From: Kiritimatiellia bacterium
GTDB lineage: Bacteria; Verrucomicrobiota; Kiritimatiellia; RFP12; UBA1067
DNA length: 64,000 bases
Assembly: GCA_017450695.1 (NCBI GenBank)
Contig: JAFSTA010000115.1
Coordinates: 43,426 to 107,425 of the forward strand
Direction: 5' to 3'
Shown here in pieces: positions 52,265 to 61,586 of the stretch. The notes under the pieces are model-generated. The model searched no databases. It was not told where the DNA came from and saw nothing but the letters and a program-made list of their open reading frames with translations. Numbering within the stretch: position 1 is the stretch's first letter; each line of letters starts with the position of its first letter. The translations under genes were made by a program, and so were the position numbers.

Positions 52265-55200
52265 ATGAAATGGGGCTTGCTTGTTTCGGTTGCGCTAGCC
52301 GGATTGGCACGGGCTGCGGAGGTGCCGTGCGCCTCCATCCCGTTTGACCGCGTACCGGTGCAGATCGATGGCGAGATTACCCCATCGGAATGGGCAAACA
52401 CCGCCGTGATCCGCGAGATTCGCCCGCTCGGAAGCCTGTTCGCCGGGGCATACAGAACCGAGTTCCGCGTCAAACATGACGGCGAGAAGATCTATGTTGC
52501 GGTCAGGTGCGAGGAGAAGGATGCCGGCTATCCGCTCAGTTTTCCCCGCGCCTGGGACGAGTCGTTCTTCCGCAACGACGATTGTGTGGAGGTCGTTCTG
52601 GGAATGCCGGATCCCGAACTGCGGGATCGTGGCACCATCGACATGGGCGGATACGAACATGCGATGGGAACGGAGGTGGCGGCAGCGGACTTCTATTACT
52701 CGTTTGCCGTGAATGCGTCCGGGGGCCGTCAGCTCTCTTACAACGAGATGCCGATCGGGGACGGCGGATTCGAGAGTGCCTGTCGCCGTGGCGAGGGAGA
52801 ATGGACGGTTGAACTGGCGATTCCCCGCACAACGCCGGGACTGGACGCATTGGCGGGCGTCACCTGCTTCGCCAACCTCATCCGCCACCGCCCACCGAGT
52901 ATGCTGGGGTGGCACCTCCCGTCGTTCGGCGGTTACGCCCCGATGCCATTCGGGCGATTCCAATTCCTGCGCGTCGGCGAGACGGCGGGACAACCGGAGT
53001 CGTGGCCCCGCGACAAACCAACACCGAACCCCAACACCCCCGTTAGCGCGTCCATCGAGTACGGACCGCTGTGCCGAGTCATTCTAGGGGCAATCTCGGT
53101 GCCGGAGGACAAGACGGACCTGACTGCGGAACTCGCGGTGGAAGGTTTGCCCGTCGTGAGAGAATCGCTCACGGACTGTCTCGCACGGAATCGCGGCGGG
53201 ATGATAGGTACCGCGTATGTCGTCTGCGACTTGCCACCGGGGGACCAGCCGAAGCGGACGGCCACGTTGCGCGTGCTACGGAACGACACGCCGGTTTGCC
53301 GCGTCGAAAAGGTTTGCCCTGCGGTGAAGGTCCCGGAATGGCTGGACACGCAAGAGGGGACGGAATATCTCCGCGAGAAGATTCCCGCGCCGTGGAAGAT
53401 GCCGGTCATCGCGGGAACCGACGTGAGGCTGGTGGACAAGACGATTTCCTTCGGCGGCAATGCGTTGCCGCGTGCCGTCATCCGCGAAGGGGCGTTGAGC
53501 GAGACCTTCCGCGACGCACCGTTCTTCCGTGCCGTCGTGGACGGCGAGACAACGGTACCCGTGTTCAGCAACCTCGTATTGAAGGCAGATGCCAACCGGA
53601 TTCTGTTGTCGGCAACTGGGCGCGGCGACAACATCCAGATTCGCGCCTCCGCCATTTTGGACTACGATGGATTCCTCGACTACACGTTCGCCGTTGCGGG
53701 TGAAGGTGCCGCTTCCGTGGAACGCCTGGAATTCGTCTTGCCTCTCTGCGCGGTGGCGGCTCGCCACTTTCTACCGGGAACGCTGGTGCAGAATGGCGGC
53801 GCACTCTCGAACGCGGGCTGGCGCGGGGCGGGATGTCCGTTCTGGATCGGAAACGAGCAGGAAGGTCTCTTCTTCAACTACGACGAGACACCGTTCCGCT
53901 CGGAATGCCAACGTCATCAGCTTTCCGTTGCGTCGGTGCGGGACGGCCGAGACGCAGTGCTTGTCTTCACCGATGTGAAGAGGCAGCTTTCCAGCTCTTC
54001 CACATTCCGCTTCTTCCTGCAGCCCACGCCGACCAAACCCTATCCGCTGAAGCCCGTGCGCAACCGGTACACATGGTGGTGGGAGGGCTGGAGCCGTTTT
54101 CACGGTTATCCCGACATCTCCAAAACGAACGAGATTCGCGAGGCGATCGCCAAAGCGGCGAAGGATGACAAGAAACTGGTACTTTACTGTTGCCAGGGCT
54201 TGCAGGAGGATGCCCCGGAGATGGTGGCGTGGCGCGAGGATTTCGCGATGAAACCGGATTGGCGTTACTACCGCTGGAACGACCACAACTGCTTCGCCAC
54301 ATGCAAGCGCGGACCCGAAGGCGACTTCCAGTTGGCGTCGTGGGCGCGTCTCATTCGCGACACGGGAATATCCGGCATGATGAGCGACGGACTTTCGGTT
54401 GCATGGAGGTGCGCCAACCCGCGGCACGCGCACTGCTGCGCCCGTGTCGCACAACCCGCGATTGGCGTGGAATCGTGTTCACGTACAATTGCCCAGCGCA
54501 ATTTCCTCAAACGCTTGCGCGGTCTCTTCGACCGTAGCGGCAAGCCATTCTGCATGATCGGGCACACCGGCGGCGCCATCGACCCCAACACATTGGGGTT
54601 CTTCGACGCCTACTTCGAGGGTGAGCAACTGAGCCGTTTTCGGCGCGGCTACTATCCGTCCCGCGCACTCTTCAGCGTCGGCTACACCGGTCTGCCGTGG
54701 GGATGGCGAACAATCTACTGGCCCAAACAACTGCACAACTACGAGGGGATGGACAGCGCACTGTGCTACACGCTTCTGCACAACAGCGAGTATTACGCGA
54801 ATCACGACATCGACCCGCCGCAGATTGACACGGACATCCTTGAACCGTTTTCCACGAAGGATACAGTCTTCCATCCGTACTGGAAACCCCAAAACCGTGT
54901 CGCGTTCCGATCCGAACACGCGCTCCTCTCCCTCTACGAGCGAACGAACGCCGTGTTGCTGGTCGTGGGGAACCTGACGCCCGTGCCGTCGCCCTACGAG
55001 TTGGATTGCTCCGCGCTATGGTCCGGCGAGGAGGTTCACGCGACGGATCTCCTGCGGAAATGCCCGATTCGCGACTGGAAGATTTCCGAAACGCTCGCGC
55101 CTGCCAGTTGCCGTGTCATCAAGGTCTCCAAAGGCGCGGCACCAGTTCCGGAAACCGAACACGAACCACCTCCGAAAACAACCGACCGGGAAACGCTGGA

Positions 55201-55669
55201 TGGCGGGACGTGGTCTTTCAAATACGCGAAGGAGGCCTCAGTGGCGCCTGACGGAACCGTGCGCGTCCAGTCGGTTCCGTACACGCCTGAACCCGTAACC
55301 GCCTTCTATTCCGCTACCTTCGGGCGTACGCTGACAGTCGCGGGTACGCTATGCTCCACGGAACGGATACGGATTGGATTGGGCGACCGTCACTACCTCA
55401 CGTTCGGCAATGGATTCCCGGCCTATGGTTGGATGTTTACCGGACCGGCAGACCCTTACGGGCGCGGCTGGATCTACCCGCATGTGAAAGTCAAGAGATA
55501 CGAGCCGGTCGATTTCCGTCTCACGCTCACAAACGGCGTGCTGAACGTCTGGTACGACAGGCAACGTCTGGTACGTGACCTCAAGCTGGAGATCGCGCCG
55601 TCCGGAAACCGCTTTTCCATCGGAACGTGGTACAAAGACCGGTTCGAATTCCGTCCCCGGTGCGACTGA
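52265..55669 (+). CDS. secreted CBM9-like plus DUF6067-type glycoside-hydrolase-like protein
   Basis: 1134 residues. Signal peptide MKWGLLVSVALAGLARA. Residues ~25-240 look like a CBM9/DOMON domain (VPVQIDGEITPSEW, YRTEFRVKHDGEKIYVAVRC, NDDCVEVVLGMPD, EWTVELAIPR, CFANLIRHRP). Next a beta-sandwich at ~260-590, then a barrel with RNRYTWWWEGWSRFHGYPD, LVLYCCQGL, WRYYRWNDHNCFATC, ISGMMSDGLSVAW and FCMIGHTGG: the DUF6067 architecture, distantly similar to GH-type TIM barrels. Active-site residues cannot be assigned; Asp in MMSDG is a candidate. A further C-terminal beta domain (~955-1134) ends the protein. Extracellular glycan hydrolysis is likely, substrate unknown. Confidence 0.75.
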   Translation: MKWGLLVSVALAGLARAAEVPCASIPFDRVPVQIDGEITPSEWANTAVIREIRPLGSLFAGAYRTEFRVKHDGEKIYVAVRCEEKDAGYPLSFPRAWDESFFRNDDCVEVVLGMPDPELRDRGTIDMGGYEHAMGTEVAAADFYYSFAVNASGGRQLSYNEMPIGDGGFESACRRGEGEWTVELAIPRTTPGLDALAGVTCFANLIRHRPPSMLGWHLPSFGGYAPMPFGRFQFLRVGETAGQPESWPRDKPTPNPNTPVSASIEYGPLCRVILGAISVPEDKTDLTAELAVEGLPVVRESLTDCLARNRGGMIGTAYVVCDLPPGDQPKRTATLRVLRNDTPVCRVEKVCPAVKVPEWLDTQEGTEYLREKIPAPWKMPVIAGTDVRLVDKTISFGGNALPRAVIREGALSETFRDAPFFRAVVDGETTVPVFSNLVLKADANRILLSATGRGDNIQIRASAILDYDGFLDYTFAVAGEGAASVERLEFVLPLCAVAARHFLPGTLVQNGGALSNAGWRGAGCPFWIGNEQEGLFFNYDETPFRSECQRHQLSVASVRDGRDAVLVFTDVKRQLSSSSTFRFFLQPTPTKPYPLKPVRNRYTWWWEGWSRFHGYPDISKTNEIREAIAKAAKDDKKLVLYCCQGLQEDAPEMVAWREDFAMKPDWRYYRWNDHNCFATCKRGPEGDFQLASWARLIRDTGISGMMSDGLSVAWRCANPRHAHCCARVAQPAIGVESCSRTIAQRNFLKRLRGLFDRSGKPFCMIGHTGGAIDPNTLGFFDAYFEGEQLSRFRRGYYPSRALFSVGYTGLPWGWRTIYWPKQLHNYEGMDSALCYTLLHNSEYYANHDIDPPQIDTDILEPFSTKDTVFHPYWKPQNRVAFRSEHALLSLYERTNAVLLVVGNLTPVPSPYELDCSALWSGEEVHATDLLRKCPIRDWKISETLAPASCRVIKVSKGAAPVPETEHEPPPKTTDRETLDGGTWSFKYAKEASVAPDGTVRVQSVPYTPEPVTAFYSATFGRTLTVAGTLCSTERIRIGLGDRHYLTFGNGFPAYGWMFTGPADPYGRGWIYPHVKVKRYEPVDFRLTLTNGVLNVWYDRQRLVRDLKLEIAPSGNRFSIGTWYKDRFEFRPRCD

Positions 55670-56064
55670 TTCCGTCAGGTCTTCTATACGCCTAAATTCC
55701 CCTGTTGGACACTTTGAAAAACCGTGGTAAATCATGGCGCGTTGGAATTGTTCAGACTTTCACCATTTGGGTGAATCCGTTTTCTGCCGTACCGTGTGTG
55801 CGGGGGGATTGAAAAGCCTCTGTTTTCGCCACTTTCTCTGCGTACTCTGTGTCTCTGCAGCAGGCTAACCACCTAAGGCAGGGATTTGGAGACAACAGGG
55901 ACAACATCGAGAACAACTGGTATTCGGACGGCTCGCAACCGCGAGCCGGATGAGAACCGGCGCGCGGTTGCGCGACGACCGCAAGCGTGTTGTCTATCCG
56001 TTGTCCGCGTTGTTTCCATTTCTAGCGACGAAATGTCGTGTGCCGCGTGTCGCTTGTTTTTTCC

Positions 56065-56139
56065 CTAACGAAGAAAACGGGAGGGACGCGACTTGTCGCG
56101 TCCTCCGTAGCCTTGCGCAGGATGGATCGCGTCCTCACC
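56065..56139. repeat. dispersed repeat GCGCAGGATGGATCGCGTCC, copy 2
   Basis: Shares ACGGGAGGGACGCG, TCCTCCGTAGCC and TTGCGCAGGATGGATCGCGT with 44965-45034. Confidence 0.5.
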
Positions 56140-56145
56140 GCAACG

Positions 56146-56165
56146 AAGCGACAAGAGTGTCGCTT
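56146..56165. repeat. AAGCGACA hairpin repeat
   Basis: AAGCGACA-AGAG-TGTCGCTT, followed by CCCCGA as at 16960 and 17209. Confidence 0.6.
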
Positions 56166-56204
56166 CCCCGATTGGACGACATGTTTCCTTGCGCACGCTG
56201 CGGC

Positions 56205-56246
56205 CTCAGCGTCTCTGCGTGAGAACCCAAACGCGGAATCGAGGAT
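56205..56246. repeat. CTCTGCGTGAGAACC repeat, second copy
   Basis: GCGGCCTCAGCGTCTCTGCG TGAGAACCCAAACGCGGAATC; near-identical to the copy at 52228 and similar to 45280-45325. Confidence 0.55.
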
Positions 56247-56346
56247 AAATTGGCTGGTATCGCGTGTGAAGCCGGATATTCCGGGATACGCATTGCGGAC
56301 GCGACGGGGCGTGTCCCACCCAGAACTGGCGGCGCTTCGCCTCCAG

Positions 56347-59300
56347 TTACAATCGACCGAGCCAGATGTAGTCGATGCGGCAGGTTCCGGTCACCTTCTC
56401 CCCCTCTGCCGAGAAGGCGAGTTTCAGTTGCTTGAGGTTACCGACCGGCGGCAGTGCCACGGTGTACACGGTGTCATCGTCCTCCATCGGTTTGACATCG
56501 AACGCGACCGTGTTCTTCTCCTCCCATGCGGGTTCACGGCTGTTCGTCTGCCACCAGAGGCGCATCCGACGCGAGCTGGTGTGGTTCTGCATCCTGATCC
56601 GCATCGCGTTCGCGCGCACCCCGTTGCACTGTACGCCCACATCCACTTCGTCGGGCGTGACGAGGCAAGCCTCTGCCGTATCCTGGAGCGCCACCACCAG
56701 GTAGTCGCCGCAGACAATCCGCACGGGATGCGACTTGCTGTTCCAGAACGGATTCTTGTTGGGCAGGAACTCGTAGGCGGTGCCGGTGTTTTCCGCGCGC
56801 CATCCCTGCATGTCTAGGTTCTTCGCGAAGTCCCACGCCTTGAAGGTGCGAGCACCATCCGGCAACACATGTACGGCGGTACGTGCCGTGCGCCAGAGCG
56901 CACCGTTGTCCGCCTTGAGCGCGACGCGGTAGTCGCCCACGGCGGGGAATGTCGCCTTCGTATAGGGGGCATTCGGTCGGGTAAATGTGACGCCGTTTTG
57001 TCCTTCCGTCTGCTCCCAGGCGAGCGCGGACTTGTTGTCGGAGACGGTCGCGGAGAGCGCCACGGCCGGTTTGTCCGTCCACACCTCTGAGCAGATCGAG
57101 ACCGACGGCGGATCGACATAGGGGAAGGCGCGGTCGAGTTCCTCGGAGAAATCGAACTCGCGGTTGCGCGCGAGCGTCCAGTCATTGGTGGTGGGCGACT
57201 CGTTGATGTAGAACGGAATACCGGGAATCAGGACGAACCCGTTGTCCTCGATGCGCCCGTTCGAACAGGCGACATCAAGCGGGGTATGGGGATCGCCCCA
57301 CACCTGAATCTCCGCGGGACCGTTCTTGCGCGCGTAGTTGTTCCGGTCGAATTTGCAACGGCGGATGTGTACGTTGCGAGTCTGGGGAGAACGCAACCCA
57401 AGCACCTCAATCGACGCGCCGGCATTGTTGCGGAACGTACACTCCTCCACAAGGCAGTTTTCACCGCCGCACTCAAAATCGATGCCGCCCTGATCCGGCG
57501 AACCGGAGTCGGGCTGGTTGACGAAGTGACAACCGCGGATGATGTAGCCGCAGTTGCCGGCGAGCATCACACCCATCGTACCGGCGGCGGCATGCCAGCC
57601 GGAGGCGTCGAAAAGGCAGTCCGTCATCCACGAGCGGCTGGCGCAGTTGTAGGGATGGGGCGAGGTGTTGTGCGCGTAGTTATCGTGGCAGAACATCCGC
57701 GTCACGAACGTGTCGAGTCCGTTCACGCTGAATCCGCTCGAACACTGGTAGGACTCGCAATCACGCATCACGATGTAACGCGCACGGTTGCCGCCCGCCC
57801 AGATGCCGCAGGAACGTCCACCACGCCCGACCGCGCCAGGTTCGTCGCGCCACTCCGGAATACCGTGCGAGTTGAAGCGGTACATGCCTTCGATGTGGTG
57901 CGCCAGACAGCGTTCCACAAGTACGTGCCCCGTGCCGGGTGCGTCGCAGACGAGCGAGAATCCCGATCCCGCGTTACAGAAGATGAGGTCGCGTACAGCC
58001 AGATAGGCAGGATTGAGAATCAAGCCGCAACGGTCGTTGATATGCCGGTTACGGCGAATCTGCGGACGGATTCCCTCGCCGTACGCGCCAATCTCCGCCC
58101 AGTTCTCCGCCGAACCGTGCGCGGACAACTGCAGCTCCTCGTTGAACACGCTTCCCCGCTTCAGCAACAGACGCTCCCCCGGACCGAGCGTCAGGTTGGT
58201 CACGTTCGCGAACGATTTCCACGCCGTTGCGGGCGTGAGGCCGTCACGCGCGTCATCGCCATCCGCCGAGTCCACATGGTACGTCCGCGTCGGGCTGTGC
58301 GGCGGATTCCACGCCTTCGCCGAATAGTCCGGATCTTTTTCGGGCAGGAAGATCAGGCACTTGCCCGCCCGCCAAACGACCTTTCCGCTCCCGTCCAACA
58401 GGGAGAACGCCAGATTGACGGCGCCGTTCGTCCCCCCATCGACCGTCCATGCGCACGGCACATCGGCACACTCTTCCAGCCTGCCCAACTCAATACGCGC
58501 GGGTGTCACCGAGGCGCCTCCGTCGGCCTTCGTCTCCAACACACAGGAATCGAGCGCGACACCGACATTCGAGAGCGTCGCCACCAAGTGTGCGGGGGTG
58601 CCGAGTCGCGGCAGCAGCTCGCGCGTGCAAAACTTGCCGATCGAGAGAATCGGCCGTTTCTCGTTACGGATGCAGAAGTCCGTGACATCGATCTTCCCCT
58701 TCGTGCCGAGCAGGAGGGGGGCGTTCGTCGGGCAACAATGTCCGGTGCGTTTCGCGGGCAGTCCGAAGACGCCATCAACCGACAGGCTCGACTCCATCCC
58801 GTTCCATCCGGCGGCAAGTCTGTAGTCACGCCCCAGCTCCACGTCCATCTGCTGGGAGGTGCGCGGTTCCCAGCGACCATCCAAGAATACAAAGAAGTTG
58901 AAACACCCGGCTGCATCGCCGAGCCGATCGTAACGCAGCCAGTATTCATTCTTCTTGTAGGCAATCGTCAGTTCACCAGAGGGCGGTTCGCGGAACGTCG
59001 CCGCACACGAGATGCGGAAACCGGCGCAGATCGAGGCATCATCGACCTCCTTCACGGCAGGTCCCGTCGCCACAGGGGCGGAGACTGTGCCGACCATCGG
59101 GCCGAGCGTGAGGTTGCCGTCGCACGCCAGCGCGGTCTGCGGTCCCTCGCGACGAAGCGACGCCGTCTTGCCGTTCACCGTCAACCAGCTGTTCGTGCCG
59201 TCCCAACCGGCGGCGACATCGTACCATTCACCCGGGACCGGTTTCACGGGTACGCTGACGCGCGGTTCGGGCGTCCCCGCGTGATTCACGAAGAAACTGA

Positions 59301-59586
59301 ACTTCACCCCCTCCCTCGGACCATCGACGCGCAGGATGTACGCACCGGGCGAGTTGGCGCCTCCCTTCTGAAGAATCGTCGCCTGCCCCTGCTCTTCAAT
59401 CGACTCGTCGAACTTCACGCGACAGGAAAGGCGCAAGCCGGGACGCAAGTCGTACCGGAAACTGTCGCCGAGCGAACGCATCTGTGCTGACTTGTCCAAC
59501 GTGAAATCCACCGCCTCCGCAACGGCGGAGAGAAACGCAACGGCGAGGATCGCCCAAGCGCGCAAACCCAATTTTCCCGTATTCAT
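56347..59586 (-). CDS. secreted two-LamG right-handed beta-helix protein
   Basis: 1079 residues, ATG at 59586 with AAGGAGG nine bases upstream. Signal peptide GLRAWAILAVAFLSAVAEA. Two LamG-like domains at ~25-165 and ~185-310 (RLSCRVKFDESIEEQGQATI, GEWYDVAAGWDGTNSWLTVN; ISCAATFREPPSGELTIAYK, GRDYRLAAGWNGMESSLSVD). Residues ~430-840 form a parallel beta-helix (YHVDSADGDDARDGLTPATA at its start, then repeated short strands such as VLVERCLAHH, IVMRDCESYQCSSGFSVNG and CLVEECTFRNNAG), typical of polysaccharide lyases and surface glycan-binding proteins. A PKD-like domain follows and a C-terminal carbohydrate-binding-like sandwich ends the protein (TCRIDYIWLGRL). No lyase active site was confirmed. 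Confidence 0.8.
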   Translation of the reverse strand: MNTGKLGLRAWAILAVAFLSAVAEAVDFTLDKSAQMRSLGDSFRYDLRPGLRLSCRVKFDESIEEQGQATILQKGGANSPGAYILRVDGPREGVKFSFFVNHAGTPEPRVSVPVKPVPGEWYDVAAGWDGTNSWLTVNGKTASLRREGPQTALACDGNLTLGPMVGTVSAPVATGPAVKEVDDASICAGFRISCAATFREPPSGELTIAYKKNEYWLRYDRLGDAAGCFNFFVFLDGRWEPRTSQQMDVELGRDYRLAAGWNGMESSLSVDGVFGLPAKRTGHCCPTNAPLLLGTKGKIDVTDFCIRNEKRPILSIGKFCTRELLPRLGTPAHLVATLSNVGVALDSCVLETKADGGASVTPARIELGRLEECADVPCAWTVDGGTNGAVNLAFSLLDGSGKVVWRAGKCLIFLPEKDPDYSAKAWNPPHSPTRTYHVDSADGDDARDGLTPATAWKSFANVTNLTLGPGERLLLKRGSVFNEELQLSAHGSAENWAEIGAYGEGIRPQIRRNRHINDRCGLILNPAYLAVRDLIFCNAGSGFSLVCDAPGTGHVLVERCLAHHIEGMYRFNSHGIPEWRDEPGAVGRGGRSCGIWAGGNRARYIVMRDCESYQCSSGFSVNGLDTFVTRMFCHDNYAHNTSPHPYNCASRSWMTDCLFDASGWHAAAGTMGVMLAGNCGYIIRGCHFVNQPDSGSPDQGGIDFECGGENCLVEECTFRNNAGASIEVLGLRSPQTRNVHIRRCKFDRNNYARKNGPAEIQVWGDPHTPLDVACSNGRIEDNGFVLIPGIPFYINESPTTNDWTLARNREFDFSEELDRAFPYVDPPSVSICSEVWTDKPAVALSATVSDNKSALAWEQTEGQNGVTFTRPNAPYTKATFPAVGDYRVALKADNGALWRTARTAVHVLPDGARTFKAWDFAKNLDMQGWRAENTGTAYEFLPNKNPFWNSKSHPVRIVCGDYLVVALQDTAEACLVTPDEVDVGVQCNGVRANAMRIRMQNHTSSRRMRLWWQTNSREPAWEEKNTVAFDVKPMEDDDTVYTVALPPVGNLKQLKLAFSAEGEKVTGTCRIDYIWLGRL

Positions 59587-59611
59587 CCAACAGACCTCCT
59601 TGACATCCGTC

Positions 59612-59640
59612 AGTATAACACACCTTCCCCCTTTCCGCCA
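59612..59640 (-). promoter_or_regulatory. predicted promoter of beta-helix gene
   Basis: Minus strand TGGCGG (59640-59635), 17 bp, TATACT (59617-59612), leader ~20 bases with AAGGAGG. Identical boxes to those before the OPT gene. Confidence 0.45.
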
Positions 59641-59660
59641 TCACGGAATCACGGCGGCTG

Positions 59661-59730
59661 GCCGCCGTTCGAGTTCGGAGCGGCGGGTACGAAATCGATA
59701 GCTATCGAGAACATTCGATTAGTCGGGGCG
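59661..59730 (+). repeat. direct repeat CGTTCGAGTTCGGAGCG, left copy
   Basis: CCGTTCGAGTTCGGAGCGGC, GGGTACGAAATCGATAGC, TATCGAGAACATTCGATTAG. The right copy is at 61307-61387 in the same orientation; ATPase 2 lies between them. The repeat includes the palindrome CGATAGCTATCG in this copy. Confidence 0.7.
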
Positions 59731-59868
59731 CTTATTCGCTTAAACTTGGATTCCTCGTTTACATTCTCACGCAGAGACGCAAGAGTTTAAGAGGAGATCT
59801 CTCGCTTGATTCGGGCTCTATCTCTTTTCACCATTTGGATGAAAGAAAGGAAATCTATCAAGCGCAAC

Positions 59869-61041
59869 TTATCCAAACATTTCCGCAATGAATTCATTGG
59901 TCGAGCAAGCCCGTACCCCTTCACCTGCCGTGGATGTAATCCGTCCTGTCGGCGAGGGGGTGTGAATGAGCCGCATATCTATTCTGCATTTTTCCTTATC
60001 CAAGGCCAATGCGAGCCGACGCATGGATGCTGACATGGACGGCGAAATGGTTGACGAAAGTTTACACTCCGCCAGGACGACACGCCCCGCCTGCGGCGAA
60101 AGGACAATATCGACCTCCAACCCCTGTTCGTCTCGAAAGTAGTAAACTTCGCCTTCGTTCCCCAATGCGTGTTGCGCCTTTATGATCTCGGAGATGACAA
60201 ATCCTTCGAAAATCACCCCAGCGAACGGTGACAATGACAACTCCTTGTCTGATCGTATGCCCAGAAGATGGCAGAGAAGGCCGGAATCTAAAAAATACAC
60301 CTTTGGTGTCTTGACCAGCCGCTTTCCGGCGTTTCTGTAGAAAGGCGCCACCTTGACGATCAGACCGGACATTTCAAGCACATTCATCCACTCGGTAATC
60401 GTAGGCACGGATACGCCGAGTGGCGCGGCGATATCTGTTTTGTTCATCATCTGTCCATGTCGCGTAGCAAGGACGCGCAGAAAGCGGTGGAATGTCATGA
60501 GGTTCTTGACAGCGATGACCGACCTGACATCACGCTCAAGATATGTCTGGACATACGACGAATACCAAAGCGAAGCATTCCTTCCAGCGGCAAGAGCCTC
60601 GGGGTAGCCACCCGAAAATGGAGTCACTTTCGTGCATTCCGTCTGCGCGAACGGAGAAAGACGCAGGATTCCCGCACGTCCCGCCATTGATTCCCCCACG
60701 CTGCGCATCAACAGGACTTCTTGCGATCCGGTCAGTATCCATCGCCCCTTTTCGCCGGGACTCGAATCAATCCTAGAACGGATGTAGTTGAACAATTCAG
60801 GTGCCTGTTGAATCTCGTCTATTACGACGGGGAAAGAGAGTTCGTCCAGGAAACCTCTCGGATCGGCTTTCACGGACAACAGGACATCGGGATCCTCCAG
60901 CATCACATACTGCGCATCTGGCAACATATTCCGAAGCATGAACGTCTTGCCGGTACGGCGCGGACCGGTAAGCACTACGGCGGGAAACAGTTCAAGCATA
61001 CGCCTGACGCACGGCTCGATTCTTCTGACAATGTATTTCAT
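59869..61041 (-). CDS. AAA_14/DUF4143 ATPase 2
   Basis: 390 residues. Walker A GPRRTGKTF at 26-34, Walker B FPVVIDEIQQAPELF at about 70-84, sensor WILTGSQEVLL, then a winged-helix-like segment (NKTDIAAPLGVSVPTITEW) and the DUF4143 part with VYFLDSGLLCHLLG, VIFEGFVISEI and YYFRDEQGLEVDIVL...AECKL, a D...ExK pattern. More compact and only distantly related to ATPase 1 (7119). Probably leaderless: the predicted -10 (TATCAT) ends seven bases before the ATG. It is bracketed by direct repeats at 59661 and 61307. Function of the family is not established. Confidence 0.8.
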   Translation of the reverse strand: MKYIVRRIEPCVRRMLELFPAVVLTGPRRTGKTFMLRNMLPDAQYVMLEDPDVLLSVKADPRGFLDELSFPVVIDEIQQAPELFNYIRSRIDSSPGEKGRWILTGSQEVLLMRSVGESMAGRAGILRLSPFAQTECTKVTPFSGGYPEALAAGRNASLWYSSYVQTYLERDVRSVIAVKNLMTFHRFLRVLATRHGQMMNKTDIAAPLGVSVPTITEWMNVLEMSGLIVKVAPFYRNAGKRLVKTPKVYFLDSGLLCHLLGIRSDKELSLSPFAGVIFEGFVISEIIKAQHALGNEGEVYYFRDEQGLEVDIVLSPQAGRVVLAECKLSSTISPSMSASMRRLALALDKEKCRIDMRLIHTPSPTGRITSTAGEGVRACSTNEFIAEMFG

Positions 61042-61049
61042 GCCGCTTA

Positions 61050-61079
61050 TGATAGCATTTCTCGGACGTATGCCGCAAG
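61050..61079 (-). promoter_or_regulatory. predicted leaderless promoter of ATPase 2
   Basis: Minus strand TTGCGG (61079-61074), 18 bp, TATCAT (61055-61050), then AAGCGGC and the ATG. Confidence 0.45.
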
Positions 61080-61089
61080 GCGGAATTGT

Positions 61090-61120
61090 GAGAATCCTAA
61101 AGTGTCATTTTATGATTCTC
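61090..61120. promoter_or_regulatory. inverted repeat upstream of ATPase 2 promoter (operator candidate)
   Basis: GAGAATC (61090-61096) and GATTCTC (61114-61120), a perfect 7-bp inverted repeat with a 17-base AT-rich spacer, 10 bases upstream of the -35. Confidence 0.4.
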
Positions 61121-61306
61121 AAGACATAGCGCGATTGCTTCTCACGACAAGCCGAAGAAAAACGCCGCCCACCAGACGATGAAGCCCGTCGAGATGCTAT
61201 ACTACCTCGTCGGCAACTCGTCAAAGCGAAACGCCTGTAATTGGCTGCGGCGCGCCGCTATATGCCTCCCGCACCTACGAGGTCTTCGGTAAGGTCCTAT
61301 ATTTTA

Positions 61307-61387
61307 GGCCACCGTTCGAGTTCGGAGCGTCGGGTACGAAATCGAGAAGCGTCGATAGTTATCGAGCGCATTCGATTAGGCGGGGCG
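61307..61387 (+). repeat. direct repeat CGTTCGAGTTCGGAGCG, right copy
   Basis: ACCGTTCGAGTTCGGAGCGT, CGGGTACGAAATCGAGAAGC, GTCGATAGTTATCGAGCGCA, TTCGATTAGGCGGGGCGC. About 10 bases longer in the middle than the left copy at 59661. Confidence 0.7.
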
Positions 61388-61559
61388 CTACGCGCCAGCT
61401 GCGTAGCGACGGCGCCCTCGCTACGCACGTCCTTACTTTTCAGCTTCTCAGCTGGCGCGAAGCGCCTCTTAGGGGCGCAGCCCCATTTAGGCCCGCAGGG
61501 CCACTTAGGCGGCACAGCCGCCACTTATTGCCCCACTTCCCAGCTAGCGCTTCGCGCCC
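61385..61559. repeat. modular mini-hairpin array F
   Basis: Words GGCGC-TAC-GCGCC, GGCGC-GAA-GCGCC, GGGGC-GCA-GCCCC, GGCCC-GCA-GGGCC, GGCGGC-ACA-GCCGCC with ACTTA/ATTTA linkers, and a larger GCGTAGCG...CGCTACGC inverted repeat (61401-61428). Confidence 0.7.
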
Positions 61560-61586
61560 CCTACGTTTTCCCGATGAGCGGAGAAA

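Larger units (their letters stand above)
55670..56346. other. 677-bp convergent intergenic region, repeat-rich
   Basis: Between two converging genes. It holds a decayed ACCACGGAA-type repeat (55720), a CTCTGCGTACTCTGTGTCTC stretch (55840), the second copy of the GCGCAGGATGGATC repeat (56065-56139), an AAGCGACA hairpin (56146-56165) and the CTCTGCGTGAGAACC repeat (56205-56246). No gene seen. Confidence 0.55.

Noticed and set aside
50008..52473. 821-residue open frame on the minus strand
   Set aside because: Antisense of the GH36 gene and running into repeats; translation looks non-protein-like.
57286..59490. 734-residue open frame on the plus strand
   Set aside because: Antisense shadow of the LamG/beta-helix gene.
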